NCBI GenBank assembly: GCA_964604465.1
Contig: CAZRYZ010000025.1
Coordinates: 1 to 17,111, forward strand
Reading direction: 5' to 3'
DNA: 17,111 nt
Source of the DNA: Fluviibacter sp964604465
GTDB taxonomy: Bacteria > Pseudomonadota > Gammaproteobacteria > Burkholderiales > Rhodocyclaceae
Below the pieces are notes generated by a model that saw only the letters and a program-made list of their open reading frames with translations, had not been told where the DNA came from and searched no databases. The translations under genes and the position numbers were made by a program. Positions 7,188 through 13,737 of this stretch are shown piece by piece (position 1 is the stretch's first letter; every line of letters begins with the position of its first letter).

Positions 7188-7457
7188 ATGACCCCCATGC
7201 TCCGCCAGCGGCTCTTGGCCGTATTACTTACCACGGCCCTTTGCGCCTGTGCCGGCCCCAAGGTGACGAACCAGACCGATGACAGTATCACTTTCAGCTT
7301 CCCCAGTGGCCGTCACGGCGTTGAAGACGTGAAGGAAGACGCCGAGCTCTTCTGCAAAAAACGGGGCCGGCATGCCGAACTCCGTGGCGATAAATTCTGC
7401 ACGGCCAGTTGCCTCAGTTGTGCGCTGGAGTGCCGCGCTACCTTTGTCTGTCGCTAA
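7188..7457 (+). CDS. Small cysteine-rich lipoprotein of unknown function
   Basis: The 89-residue product has a type II signal sequence: MTPMLRQR, then LLAVLLTTA, then the lipobox LCAC with Cys21 as the expected lipidated residue. The mature part is short and basic, with six further cysteines in its C-terminal half (FCKKRG, FCTASCLSCALEC and a final VCR). This pattern could form disulfides or bind a metal. An in-frame TTG at 7170 and an ATG at 7197 are alternatives; the ATG at 7188 gives a normal n-region, but its Shine-Dalgarno is weak. The stop is 17 bp before yheS on the same strand, so it probably leads that transcription unit. No family was recognised. Confidence 0.7.
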   Translation: MTPMLRQRLLAVLLTTALCACAGPKVTNQTDDSITFSFPSGRHGVEDVKEDAELFCKKRGRHAELRGDKFCTASCLSCALECRATFVCR

Positions 7458-7474
7458 ACCGACACCCGAACGGC

Positions 7475-9415
7475 ATGATCACCCTGAAGAACATCACCCT
7501 GCGCCGGGGCGCACGGGTCTTACTGGATGACGCCTCCTGCGTCATCAACCCCGGCGAACGCGTTGGCCTGGTGGGCCGTAATGGCGCCGGTAAATCCACT
7601 CTATTTGCCCTACTCAACGGCACCCTGCATGAAGACCGGGGAGACTTTGTCATCCCCGCCCAATGGCGCATGGCGCAGGTTGCCCAGGATATGCCGGAAA
7701 CCGAAGACAGTGCCACACGCTTTGTCATCGAGGGCGATACCCGCCTGGTGGAGGCTGAAGCGGAAGTGGCGGCTGCCGAGGCCAGCGGTGACGGTGAGCG
7801 CATGGCCTATGCCTATACGCACCTCAATGATGTAGGAGCACATGATGCCCAGGCCCGAGCCCAGTCACTGATTCTCGGACTTGGCTTCAAAACCTCTGAA
7901 CTCGACAAACCCGTCAATAGCTTTTCAGGCGGCTGGCGCATGCGCCTGCAGTTAGCCCGGGCGCTGATGTGCCCTTCTGATCTGTTGCTGCTGGACGAGC
8001 CAACCAACCACCTGGATCTCGATGCCCTCGTCTGGCTCGAAGCCTGGCTGAAACGCTACCCCGGCACGTTAATTGTCATTAGCCATGACCGCGAGTTTCT
8101 TGATGCCGTGACCAACGTCACGATACACATCGACCACGGCAAGCTGGTGCGCTATGGCGGCAACTACAGCGCCTTCGAAGACCTGCGTGCCGAGCAACTG
8201 GCCATCCAGCAGGCCTCGTTTGCCAAGCAGCAGGAAAAGATTGCCCATCTGCAATCCTTCATCAACCGCTTCAAGGCCAAAGCCAGTAAGGCGAAGCAGG
8301 CACAGAGCCGCGTCAAGGCACTGGAACGCATGGAAAAGATTGCGCCGGTGCTGGCTGATGCCGAATTCAGTTTTGCCTTTGAAGAGCCAGGCGCCCTACC
8401 CAACCCCATGCTGGTCATGGAAGATGCCGCATTCGGTTACCCACCACCAGCCGATGCCGCCCCGGGAACCGCGCCTACGCTAATCGTGCAGCATGCCAAA
8501 CGCTCTGTGCTGGCCGGGCAGCGGATCGGCATCCTCGGTGCCAACGGTCAGGGTAAATCTACCGTCGTCAAATCGATTGCCAAAGATCTGCAGGTTCAGG
8601 GTGGGACCGTCACCGAGGGGCGTGGCCTCACCATCGGATACTTTGCGCAGCAGGAACTTGATGTGCTATCAGCAGATAGTTCGCCGCTGGAGCACATGAT
8701 CCGCCTCGCCAAAGATGCCCTGGCCAACGGCGCGACAGGTCGCGATACTCGTCAACAGAGTCTGCGCACTTATCTGGGCACCTTCAACTTTACGGGTGAT
8801 CAGGTGATGCAGGCCGTCGGCACCATGAGTGGTGGTGAGAAGGCCCGCCTGGTGCTGGCTATGATTGTCTGGCAACGACCGAACCTGCTGCTCCTTGATG
8901 AGCCTACCAATCATCTCGATCTCGCGACACGGGAGGCCCTCTCGGTGGCGCTCAATGAATTTGAAGGCACCGTCATGCTGGTCAGCCATGACCGGGCTCT
9001 GTTGCGTGCCGTGTGTGACAGCTTCTGGCTCGTGGCTAACGGTACCATCAGTGACTTTGATGGTGACCTGGACGAATACCAGCAATATCTTCTCGACGAA
9101 GCGCGTCGCCAGCGTGAGTCCGCTGGCGCCAATAACGCACCCAAATCATCACCCATGGCGGCAGCGTCGTCCAACAGGAACAAACCAGTCTCCCGCGAAC
9201 TCAAGGCGCTCCAACGTGATCTGGATAAACTCGATCAGAGAATCCCCGCGCTGCAAGCTGAAAAATCGCTCCTGGAAAACGCTCTGGCCGCAACCACCAA
9301 CCCCGCGACACTGACCGAGACAGGCAGTAAACTCCATGCCATCCAGGATGAACTCGATCGCCTGGAGCTACGCTGGCTGGAGGTCTCGGAAGCCATCGAC
9401 GCCTGTCAGTCCTGA
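7475..9415 (+). CDS. yheS: ABC-F family ATPase, YheS-like
   Basis: ABC-F proteins are soluble tandem ATPases that act on the ribosome rather than in transport. The 646-residue product aligns with E. coli YheS from the opening LRRGARVLLDDA to the C-terminal coiled coil. Domain 1 has Walker A GRNGAGKST (34-42), signature SGGW (151-154) and Walker B DEPTNHLD (174-181). A basic helical linker rich in KAKASKAKQAQSRVKALERM follows. Domain 2 has GANGQGKST (355-363), SGGEK (452-456) and DEPTNHLD (475-482). Both catalytic glutamates are present. A Pro/Ala-rich insertion (PPPADAAPGTAP) follows the start of domain 2. The longer open frame begins at 7409, overlapping the lipoprotein gene; the ATG at 7475 matches the family start but lacks a good Shine-Dalgarno, so coupling to the lipoprotein gene is possible. 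Confidence 0.95.
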   Translation: MITLKNITLRRGARVLLDDASCVINPGERVGLVGRNGAGKSTLFALLNGTLHEDRGDFVIPAQWRMAQVAQDMPETEDSATRFVIEGDTRLVEAEAEVAAAEASGDGERMAYAYTHLNDVGAHDAQARAQSLILGLGFKTSELDKPVNSFSGGWRMRLQLARALMCPSDLLLLDEPTNHLDLDALVWLEAWLKRYPGTLIVISHDREFLDAVTNVTIHIDHGKLVRYGGNYSAFEDLRAEQLAIQQASFAKQQEKIAHLQSFINRFKAKASKAKQAQSRVKALERMEKIAPVLADAEFSFAFEEPGALPNPMLVMEDAAFGYPPPADAAPGTAPTLIVQHAKRSVLAGQRIGILGANGQGKSTVVKSIAKDLQVQGGTVTEGRGLTIGYFAQQELDVLSADSSPLEHMIRLAKDALANGATGRDTRQQSLRTYLGTFNFTGDQVMQAVGTMSGGEKARLVLAMIVWQRPNLLLLDEPTNHLDLATREALSVALNEFEGTVMLVSHDRALLRAVCDSFWLVANGTISDFDGDLDEYQQYLLDEARRQRESAGANNAPKSSPMAAASSNRNKPVSRELKALQRDLDKLDQRIPALQAEKSLLENALAATTNPATLTETGSKLHAIQDELDRLELRWLEVSEAIDACQS

Positions 9416-9464
9416 AGAGTTGAATGACCAAACCCCTGAGCGCCCTCGCATTACCGGAATACTT

Positions 9465-10754
9465 ATGGACCCGATCATCCTGATTGCTGTTGTGGCTGCC
9501 GTTTTTGCGGCACTGGCCGGTTACCTGGCTGGCGCCCTCTCGGGTCGTGCCCGAGCGACCGCCGCCGAGACCCGTGCCGAACGATTGCCCCTGGTCGAAG
9601 GTCGTTTACAGGAAGCTGAACAACAGCTCACCCAGCTCAATGCGCAGATCGCCAGCCTGACCACCCAACTGGCTCAGGAACGCTCTCAAAGCGTGGAAAA
9701 ACTCACCCTCTTACAAAACGCCCGTGACGAACTGAGCAGCCAGTTCAAGAATCTGGCCAACGACATCCTCGAAGAAAAATCCAAGCGCTTCAGCGAACAG
9801 AACCAGCAAAGTCTCGGCCAACTGCTCGAACCGCTCAAAACCCGTTTACAGGAATTCCAGGGCAAGGTTGAACAGGTTTACGTACAGGAAGGCAAAGACC
9901 GCAGCGCCCTGGCCGAACAGGTACGCCAACTCATGGAGCTTAACCGCACGGTGAGCCAGGAAGCCAACAACTTGACCCGTGCCCTCAAGGGCTCGAACAA
10001 GGCCCAGGGTAACTGGGGCGAACTCATTCTGGAACGGGTGCTGGAAACTGCCGGGCTGCGCAAAGGCGAAGAGTTCGACGTTCAGGAAAGCCACACGACC
10101 CCGGACGGCAAGCGCCTGCAGCCGGATGTGGTGCTGCACCTGCCAGAAGATCGCCACCTGGTGATTGATGCCAAGGCCACGCTGGTCGCCTATGAAGACT
10201 ACGCTAACGCCGAAGACGAAAAGCACCGCGACCTTGCGCTCAAACGCCACCTCGACGCGGTCCGCGCCCACATCAAAGGGCTCTCAGACAAGAATTACCA
10301 GGATCTCTACGGCATTAAGTCACTCGACTTTGTCTTGATGTTCATCCCCATCGAACCAGCCTTCATGCTGGCCGTCACCCATGACCGGGATCTGTTCATG
10401 GATGCCTGGAACAAAAATGTGCTGCTGGTTAGCCCATCGACGCTGCTCTTTGTAGTGCGCACCGTCGCCAGCCTCTGGCGCCAGGAAGCACAAAACCGGA
10501 ATGCGCAGGATATTGCCAAACGCGGCGCTGAGCTCTACGACAAGTTCGCCGGCTTTGTAGAGGATATGGAATCGCTCGGCAACCGTCTGGGCCAGGCCCA
10601 GAAGGATTACGACAGTGCGCTCAACAAGTTATCGACCGGTCGCGGCAATCTGATCCGTCAGGCGGAAATGCTCAAGAAGCTTGGCGTCAAACCCGGTAAG
10701 TCCTTGCCTGCCCCGCTCGTCGACAACGCCAGCGATGCGGCGGATATGGAATAA
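9465..10754 (+). CDS. rmuC: DNA recombination protein RmuC
   Basis: RmuC family proteins limit inversions at short inverted repeats and carry a predicted PD-(D/E)xK nuclease-like domain. The 429-residue product has an N-terminal membrane anchor (about residues 3-25), a long coiled coil (about 30-140), and the conserved core starting KAQGNWGELILERVLE. Candidate active-site residues are D221 in QPDVVLHLP and D235/K237 in VIDAK. The following blocks IKGLSDKNYQDL, DFVLMFIPIEPAF and LLVSPSTLLFVVRTV are typical. An upstream in-frame ATG at 9336 lies inside yheS; the ATG at 9465 is preferred because it begins the membrane anchor and has GGA 7 nt upstream. It is 49 bp after yheS and probably co-transcribed with it. 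Confidence 0.95.
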   Translation: MDPIILIAVVAAVFAALAGYLAGALSGRARATAAETRAERLPLVEGRLQEAEQQLTQLNAQIASLTTQLAQERSQSVEKLTLLQNARDELSSQFKNLANDILEEKSKRFSEQNQQSLGQLLEPLKTRLQEFQGKVEQVYVQEGKDRSALAEQVRQLMELNRTVSQEANNLTRALKGSNKAQGNWGELILERVLETAGLRKGEEFDVQESHTTPDGKRLQPDVVLHLPEDRHLVIDAKATLVAYEDYANAEDEKHRDLALKRHLDAVRAHIKGLSDKNYQDLYGIKSLDFVLMFIPIEPAFMLAVTHDRDLFMDAWNKNVLLVSPSTLLFVVRTVASLWRQEAQNRNAQDIAKRGAELYDKFAGFVEDMESLGNRLGQAQKDYDSALNKLSTGRGNLIRQAEMLKKLGVKPGKSLPAPLVDNASDAADME

Positions 10755-10796
10755 ACCACCCCACAAGCGCTAACAGCGGCACCAACTGCGCATTCT

Positions 10797-10810
10797 TTGA
10801 TCTAAATCAA
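10797..10810. promoter_or_regulatory. Perfect FNR/ANR-type binding site
   Basis: TTGATCTAAATCAA matches the FNR/ANR consensus TTGAT-N4-ATCAA at all ten defined bases. It lies in the 137-bp gap between rmuC and the nitronate monooxygenase gene, with its centre about 88 bp upstream of that ATG. A CATGAT at 10854-10859 would serve as a -10 box and place the site near -62, close to class I activation. Another possible -10 (CATTAA, 10820-10825) would put the site over the promoter and imply repression. The direction of control is therefore open, but oxygen-responsive regulation is a reasonable inference. Confidence 0.7.
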
Positions 10811-10891
10811 CTTATTAGGCATTAAAAGCCGAGACGGCGGCGCCTGCATCGGGCATGATCGGGACAATTTTTATTGTTGCGGATCCCTGCC

Positions 10892-12124
10892 ATGGTCGCC
10901 ACCCAAACCGCTTTGCCTGATCAGTTTCCCCATATTTTGCCGACGCTACTTCCCCTGCTTCAGCAGGGTGGACTCGCGCCCCTCAACGTCGGTCGAAAAA
11001 CCCTGTTGCCGATTGTTCAGGGTGGCATGGGCGTGGGGGTCTCAGCCCATTCGCTCGCCGGCACCGTCGCTGCCTGCGGGGGCATCGGTACCATTGCTTC
11101 GGTGGATCTACGCCACCTGCACACGGATCTGGCCGAGCAGACCCACCGGGCCCGGGGTGAGGAAGGTAAGGCCCTGATCGAAGCCGCCAACCAGGAAGCT
11201 TTGCGCCGCGAGATCCGGGTTGCCCGCGAGCTGGCTCAGGGGCGCGGCATGATCGCCGTCAATGTCATGAAAGCCCTCTCGGCCTATCAAGATTATGTGA
11301 AGACCGCGCTGCAGGCCGGGGCTGATGCCATCGTGGTCGGCGCTGGTCTGCCGCTGGATCTGCCCGAACTGGCCGCCGATTACCCGCATGTGGCGCTGAT
11401 TCCGATTCTGTCCGATGCCCGCGGTGTGAAGATCGTCATGAAAAAATGGGCCCGAGCTAACCGGCTCCCCGCGGCGATTGTGGTCGAACATCCCGGCTAT
11501 GCCGGCGGCCACCTGGGCGCCGCTTCTGTCGACGACCTCAGCAACACCCGTTTTGATTTTGAGACCGTCATCCCTGAAACCCGCGCCGTTCTCCGTGAGT
11601 TTGGCGTCGAAGACGTGGTGCCAATTATTGCGGCGGGCGGTATCCGCTCCCATGCCGATATTGTGCGCATGCAATCTCTGGGGGCGGCAGCGGCTCAATT
11701 GGGCACCGCATTTGCCGTAACCGCCGAGGGCGACGCCAGCCTGGCCTTTAAGGAAATTCTGGCTGGCGCCCGCGATGAAGACATGGTCGAGTTCGTCAGT
11801 GTCGCCGGCCTGCCGGCTCGTGCCGTCAAAACCCCGTGGCTGACGCACTATCTGGAAAAGGTGGAAAAACTGCAGGCACGCGCCAAAGAAAAGGCCCAGT
11901 GCATCAAATACTTTGATTGCCTCGCGCACTGCGGTCTGCGTGATGGCAACGGCAAGGTGGGTCAGTTCTGTATCGATCACCAGCTCACCCTCGCCTACAA
12001 GGGCGAAGGCAACAAGGGACTCTTCTTCCGCGGTGTTGGCGATCTGCCCTTTGGCAACCAGATCCGCAGCGTCAAGGAACTGATGACCACCTTGCTAATG
12101 TCGGAAGCGGTTCCCTGCACCTGA
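10892..12124 (+). CDS. Nitronate monooxygenase family flavoprotein (2-nitropropane dioxygenase-like)
   Basis: Family members use FMN to oxidise alkyl nitronates to carbonyl compounds and nitrite, or act as related NAD(P)H-flavin oxidoreductases. The 410-residue product has the TIM-barrel features: PIVQGGMGVGVS (40-51) at the FMN site, VVGAGLPLDLP in the middle, EHPGYAGGH with the candidate catalytic His200 and a further His207, and AAGGIRSHADIVRMQSLGAAA at the phosphate-binding end. A C-terminal extension carries four cysteines (337, 343, 347, 360) in C-x5-C-x3-C-x12-C, then ends in a VKELM helix. The ATG at 10892 has GGA 8 nt upstream; an in-frame TTG at 10874 is less likely. The physiological substrate is unknown. 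A perfect FNR/ANR box precedes it, and it converges on the GIY-YIG gene with a 10-bp gap. Confidence 0.9.
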   Translation: MVATQTALPDQFPHILPTLLPLLQQGGLAPLNVGRKTLLPIVQGGMGVGVSAHSLAGTVAACGGIGTIASVDLRHLHTDLAEQTHRARGEEGKALIEAANQEALRREIRVARELAQGRGMIAVNVMKALSAYQDYVKTALQAGADAIVVGAGLPLDLPELAADYPHVALIPILSDARGVKIVMKKWARANRLPAAIVVEHPGYAGGHLGAASVDDLSNTRFDFETVIPETRAVLREFGVEDVVPIIAAGGIRSHADIVRMQSLGAAAAQLGTAFAVTAEGDASLAFKEILAGARDEDMVEFVSVAGLPARAVKTPWLTHYLEKVEKLQARAKEKAQCIKYFDCLAHCGLRDGNGKVGQFCIDHQLTLAYKGEGNKGLFFRGVGDLPFGNQIRSVKELMTTLLMSEAVPCT

Positions 12125-12134
12125 TCGATCGCAA

Positions 12135-12395
12135 CTAGCCTGGATTGCTACTGAAGAAGCCGAGCTTCGCCTCGCGCGGCAGCTGCTTGAGCTGCCACTC
12201 GGCCCTAGATGCACTGGAACGATCCGGATAATCGCGCTGCGCCACAATACGGAGCGGCGGATTGGCGCGCGTGTAACGAGCACCCTTACCCGACACGTGC
12301 GCTGCAAAGCGCGCTGTCACATCCGTGGTGATACCCGCGTAATACGCGCCGTTAGCGCATTCGAGCAGATAGAGGGTCCAGGGACGTTCTGACAT
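12135..12395 (-). CDS. GIY-YIG nuclease family protein (UPF0213-like)
   Basis: This 86-residue protein is essentially a single GIY-YIG domain. The opening WTLYLLECANGAYYAGITTD (6-25) contains the GIY/YIG tyrosines and Gly21. Arg29 and His33 follow, then GKGARYTR (36-43), and the candidate metal-binding Glu66 sits in SRAEWQLKQL. Small stand-alone members (YhbQ group) are proposed DNA structure or repair nucleases, but their role is poorly defined. The ATG at 12395 begins the conserved fold and is preferred over an upstream TTG. No Shine-Dalgarno is visible, and a TATGCT at 12409-12404 (minus) would place the mRNA start almost at the ATG. It is divergent from the class I methyltransferase gene. 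Confidence 0.88.
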   Translation of the reverse strand: MSERPWTLYLLECANGAYYAGITTDVTARFAAHVSGKGARYTRANPPLRIVAQRDYPDRSSASRAEWQLKQLPREAKLGFFSSNPG

Positions 12396-12419
12396 GATGC
12401 GTGAGCATAGCAAGTTGCC

Positions 12420-12425
12420 TACAAT
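12420..12425 (+). promoter_or_regulatory. Possible -10 element for the methyltransferase gene (leaderless mRNA)
   Basis: TACAAT matches TATAAT at five of six positions. The spacing would start transcription at about 12431-12432, the first bases of the ATG, giving a leaderless message. This agrees with the absence of a Shine-Dalgarno. No good -35 sits 17 bp upstream, so the call is tentative. Confidence 0.3.
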
Positions 12426-12430
12426 GCCGC

Positions 12431-13594
12431 ATGCCCGAGCAAATCACTCCGACCCTCCATTGGCAGCAGGACAGCCAGCCTCATCAGGCACGCTGGCTTT
12501 CCGAGGCCGGACTCCCGCCCCCTGACGCGATCGTTATCGCCGATGACACGCTCTCGGCTGATGCCGCCTTCCGCCTCGTCCAGGCCGGCACGGCCATCCT
12601 CTGGCGGGGCGATTACCCCAACGCCCGCCACCTGCTGCAGGCACTCACCCGCCGGGTTGATCGGCCGCCTCGCAACCCCTTACCCCCCGCCCAGACAGCT
12701 CTGGAAGCCTTTGAACGCCATCGCCTCAGCCAGGGGCGCCGCGCCACGCTACTCGGTCGCCTCCTAGTGCCCCTCACCGCGAACTATCAGGTACCCCTGC
12801 GCCGCGCTCAGGACGTGCAAGCTGCCTGTCTTGCCGCCCTAGGCGAACCCACGCCGGAGCAGGGAGACAGCGTCATCAGCCTGCGTGGCCTCCTGGCGCT
12901 GGTCAGCGCCTTCGAGTGGCGCAAAAAAGGGGCCCATGTGCCAGCACTGGACGCAGCCATCCACCCGCACTTCGGAGTGTTTTCCCCGGTACGGGGCGAA
13001 TATGTTGATCTGGTTGCCCAGGCACCCCTGCCACAACCATGCCAGACCGCTTTTGAGCTCGGTGTCGGCTCCGGCGTTCTGAGCGCCGTCCTGGCCAAAC
13101 GCGGCATCCCGAGAATCTTCGCCACCGATCTTGAGCCGCGGGCACTGGCCTGCGCCAGCGAGAACCTGGAGCGCCTCGGGTACACCGATCAGGTCACGCT
13201 CTGCCGGGAGGACCTATTCCCCACCACCAGCCCGGCACCGGCATTGGCCGACCTGATTGTCTGCAACCCACCCTGGTTGCCCGCCACACCAACCTCACCG
13301 GTCGAGGCGGCGGTCTATGACCCCGACTCGCAGATGCTACGTCGCTTTCTGGCCGGGGCGGCAAACCGGCTAGCCGCCCATGGCGAAGCCTGGCTGATTC
13401 TGTCAGATCTTGCCGAGCACCTCGGGCTACGTTCCCGAGAGGATCTACAGAGCTGGATCACGGCCGGCGGCCTTGTAGTGGCCGACCGTCTGGACACCCG
13501 GCCCAAGCACCCCAAAACCCGCAACGACACTGATGCGCTGCACAAAGCCCGTGCGCACGAAACGACCTCCCTATGGCGCCTGAAAAAGGCCTAA
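12431..13594 (+). CDS. Class I SAM-dependent methyltransferase with an NPPW motif, substrate unknown
   Basis: The 387-residue product has an N-terminal region of about 170 residues without a recognised catalytic motif, then a Rossmann-fold methyltransferase domain. Visible motifs are FSPVRGEYVDLVAQAPLP, the SAM-binding ELGVGSG (209-215), an acidic strand ATDLEPRAL, and DLIVCNPPWLP with NPPW at 279-282. NPPY/NPPW motifs occur in methyltransferases acting on planar nitrogen of bases or glutamine (PrmC, RlmG and RsmC groups), so an RNA or protein target is plausible but unproven. The downstream DPDSQMLRRFLAG and RPKHPK blocks are characteristic of this subgroup as I remember it. The ATG at 12431 lacks a Shine-Dalgarno; a GTG at 12401 has none either. 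Confidence 0.85.
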   Translation: MPEQITPTLHWQQDSQPHQARWLSEAGLPPPDAIVIADDTLSADAAFRLVQAGTAILWRGDYPNARHLLQALTRRVDRPPRNPLPPAQTALEAFERHRLSQGRRATLLGRLLVPLTANYQVPLRRAQDVQAACLAALGEPTPEQGDSVISLRGLLALVSAFEWRKKGAHVPALDAAIHPHFGVFSPVRGEYVDLVAQAPLPQPCQTAFELGVGSGVLSAVLAKRGIPRIFATDLEPRALACASENLERLGYTDQVTLCREDLFPTTSPAPALADLIVCNPPWLPATPTSPVEAAVYDPDSQMLRRFLAGAANRLAAHGEAWLILSDLAEHLGLRSREDLQSWITAGGLVVADRLDTRPKHPKTRNDTDALHKARAHETTSLWRLKKA

Positions 13595-13600
13595 AAAGGG

Positions 13601-13628
13601 CGTCAATTAAGCACTTGATGCATTGACG
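13601..13628. promoter_or_regulatory. Inverted repeat overlapping the icd -35 box
   Basis: CGTCAAT (13601-13607) and ATTGACG (13622-13628) are perfect 7-bp arms around 14 bp. The right arm contains TTGACG, the candidate -35 hexamer of icd. No T run follows, so this is not a terminator for the preceding methyltransferase gene. A regulator binding both arms would contact the promoter. Arms of this length with a free spacer occur by chance several times in a window this size, so the support is positional. Confidence 0.3.
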
Positions 13629-13651
13629 AGAGCCCCGCCGGTGCGGATACT
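13623..13651 (+). promoter_or_regulatory. Candidate sigma70 promoter for icd
   Basis: TTGACG (13623-13628, five of six matches to TTGACA) and GATACT (13646-13651, four of six matches to TATAAT) are separated by the ideal 17 bp. Transcription would start near 13658, giving icd a leader of about 80 nt. Of the promoters I looked for in this window it is the only one with both boxes recognisable. Confidence 0.5.
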
Positions 13652-13717
13652 CATAGCTTCGCCAGATTAACCTGACGGCACCATAAGGCTCGCACAACGA
13701 GCTATTTATAACGATTA

Positions 13718-13732
13718 CTTGAATTCAAGGGG
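13718..13732 (+). promoter_or_regulatory. Strong icd ribosome-binding site overlapped by a palindrome
   Basis: AAGGGG (13727-13732) lies 5 nt before the icd ATG, a near-ideal Shine-Dalgarno. Its first bases are part of CTTGAATTCAAG (13718-13729), a perfect 12-bp palindrome. Folded in mRNA this gives only a 4-bp stem, unlikely to block initiation by itself. Confidence 0.5.
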
Positions 13733-13737
13733 ACACC

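Noticed and set aside
7409..7474. Upstream ATG at 7409 for yheS
   Set aside because: It would overlap the lipoprotein gene by about 50 bp and add a cysteine-rich leader absent from the family; the ATG at 7475 begins the conserved first strand.
9336..9464. ATG at 9336 for rmuC
   Set aside because: It lies inside yheS and would place a 43-residue polar leader before the membrane anchor; the ATG at 9465 fits the family start.
10755..10790. Terminator hairpin after rmuC
   Set aside because: Only a 4-bp stem (CGCT/AGCG) is visible and there is no T run.
10844..10865. Direct repeat of ATCGGG before the nitronate monooxygenase gene
   Set aside because: Six bases repeated twice in a GC-rich region is expected by chance, and no regulator is known for it.
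11108..11980. A 290-codon open frame on the minus strand inside the nitronate monooxygenase gene
   Set aside because: It is a shadow of a strongly conserved gene in a GC-rich sequence; its translation has no recognisable domain and there is no ribosome-binding site or neighbour context.
12123..12130. GATCGATC at the nitronate monooxygenase/GIY-YIG junction
   Set aside because: An 8-bp palindrome is common by chance and is not a terminator.
13578..13600. GCCT-gaaaa-AGGC hairpin at the methyltransferase 3' end as a terminator
   Set aside because: The stem is four pairs and the following bases are A-rich, not T-rich, in the direction of transcription.
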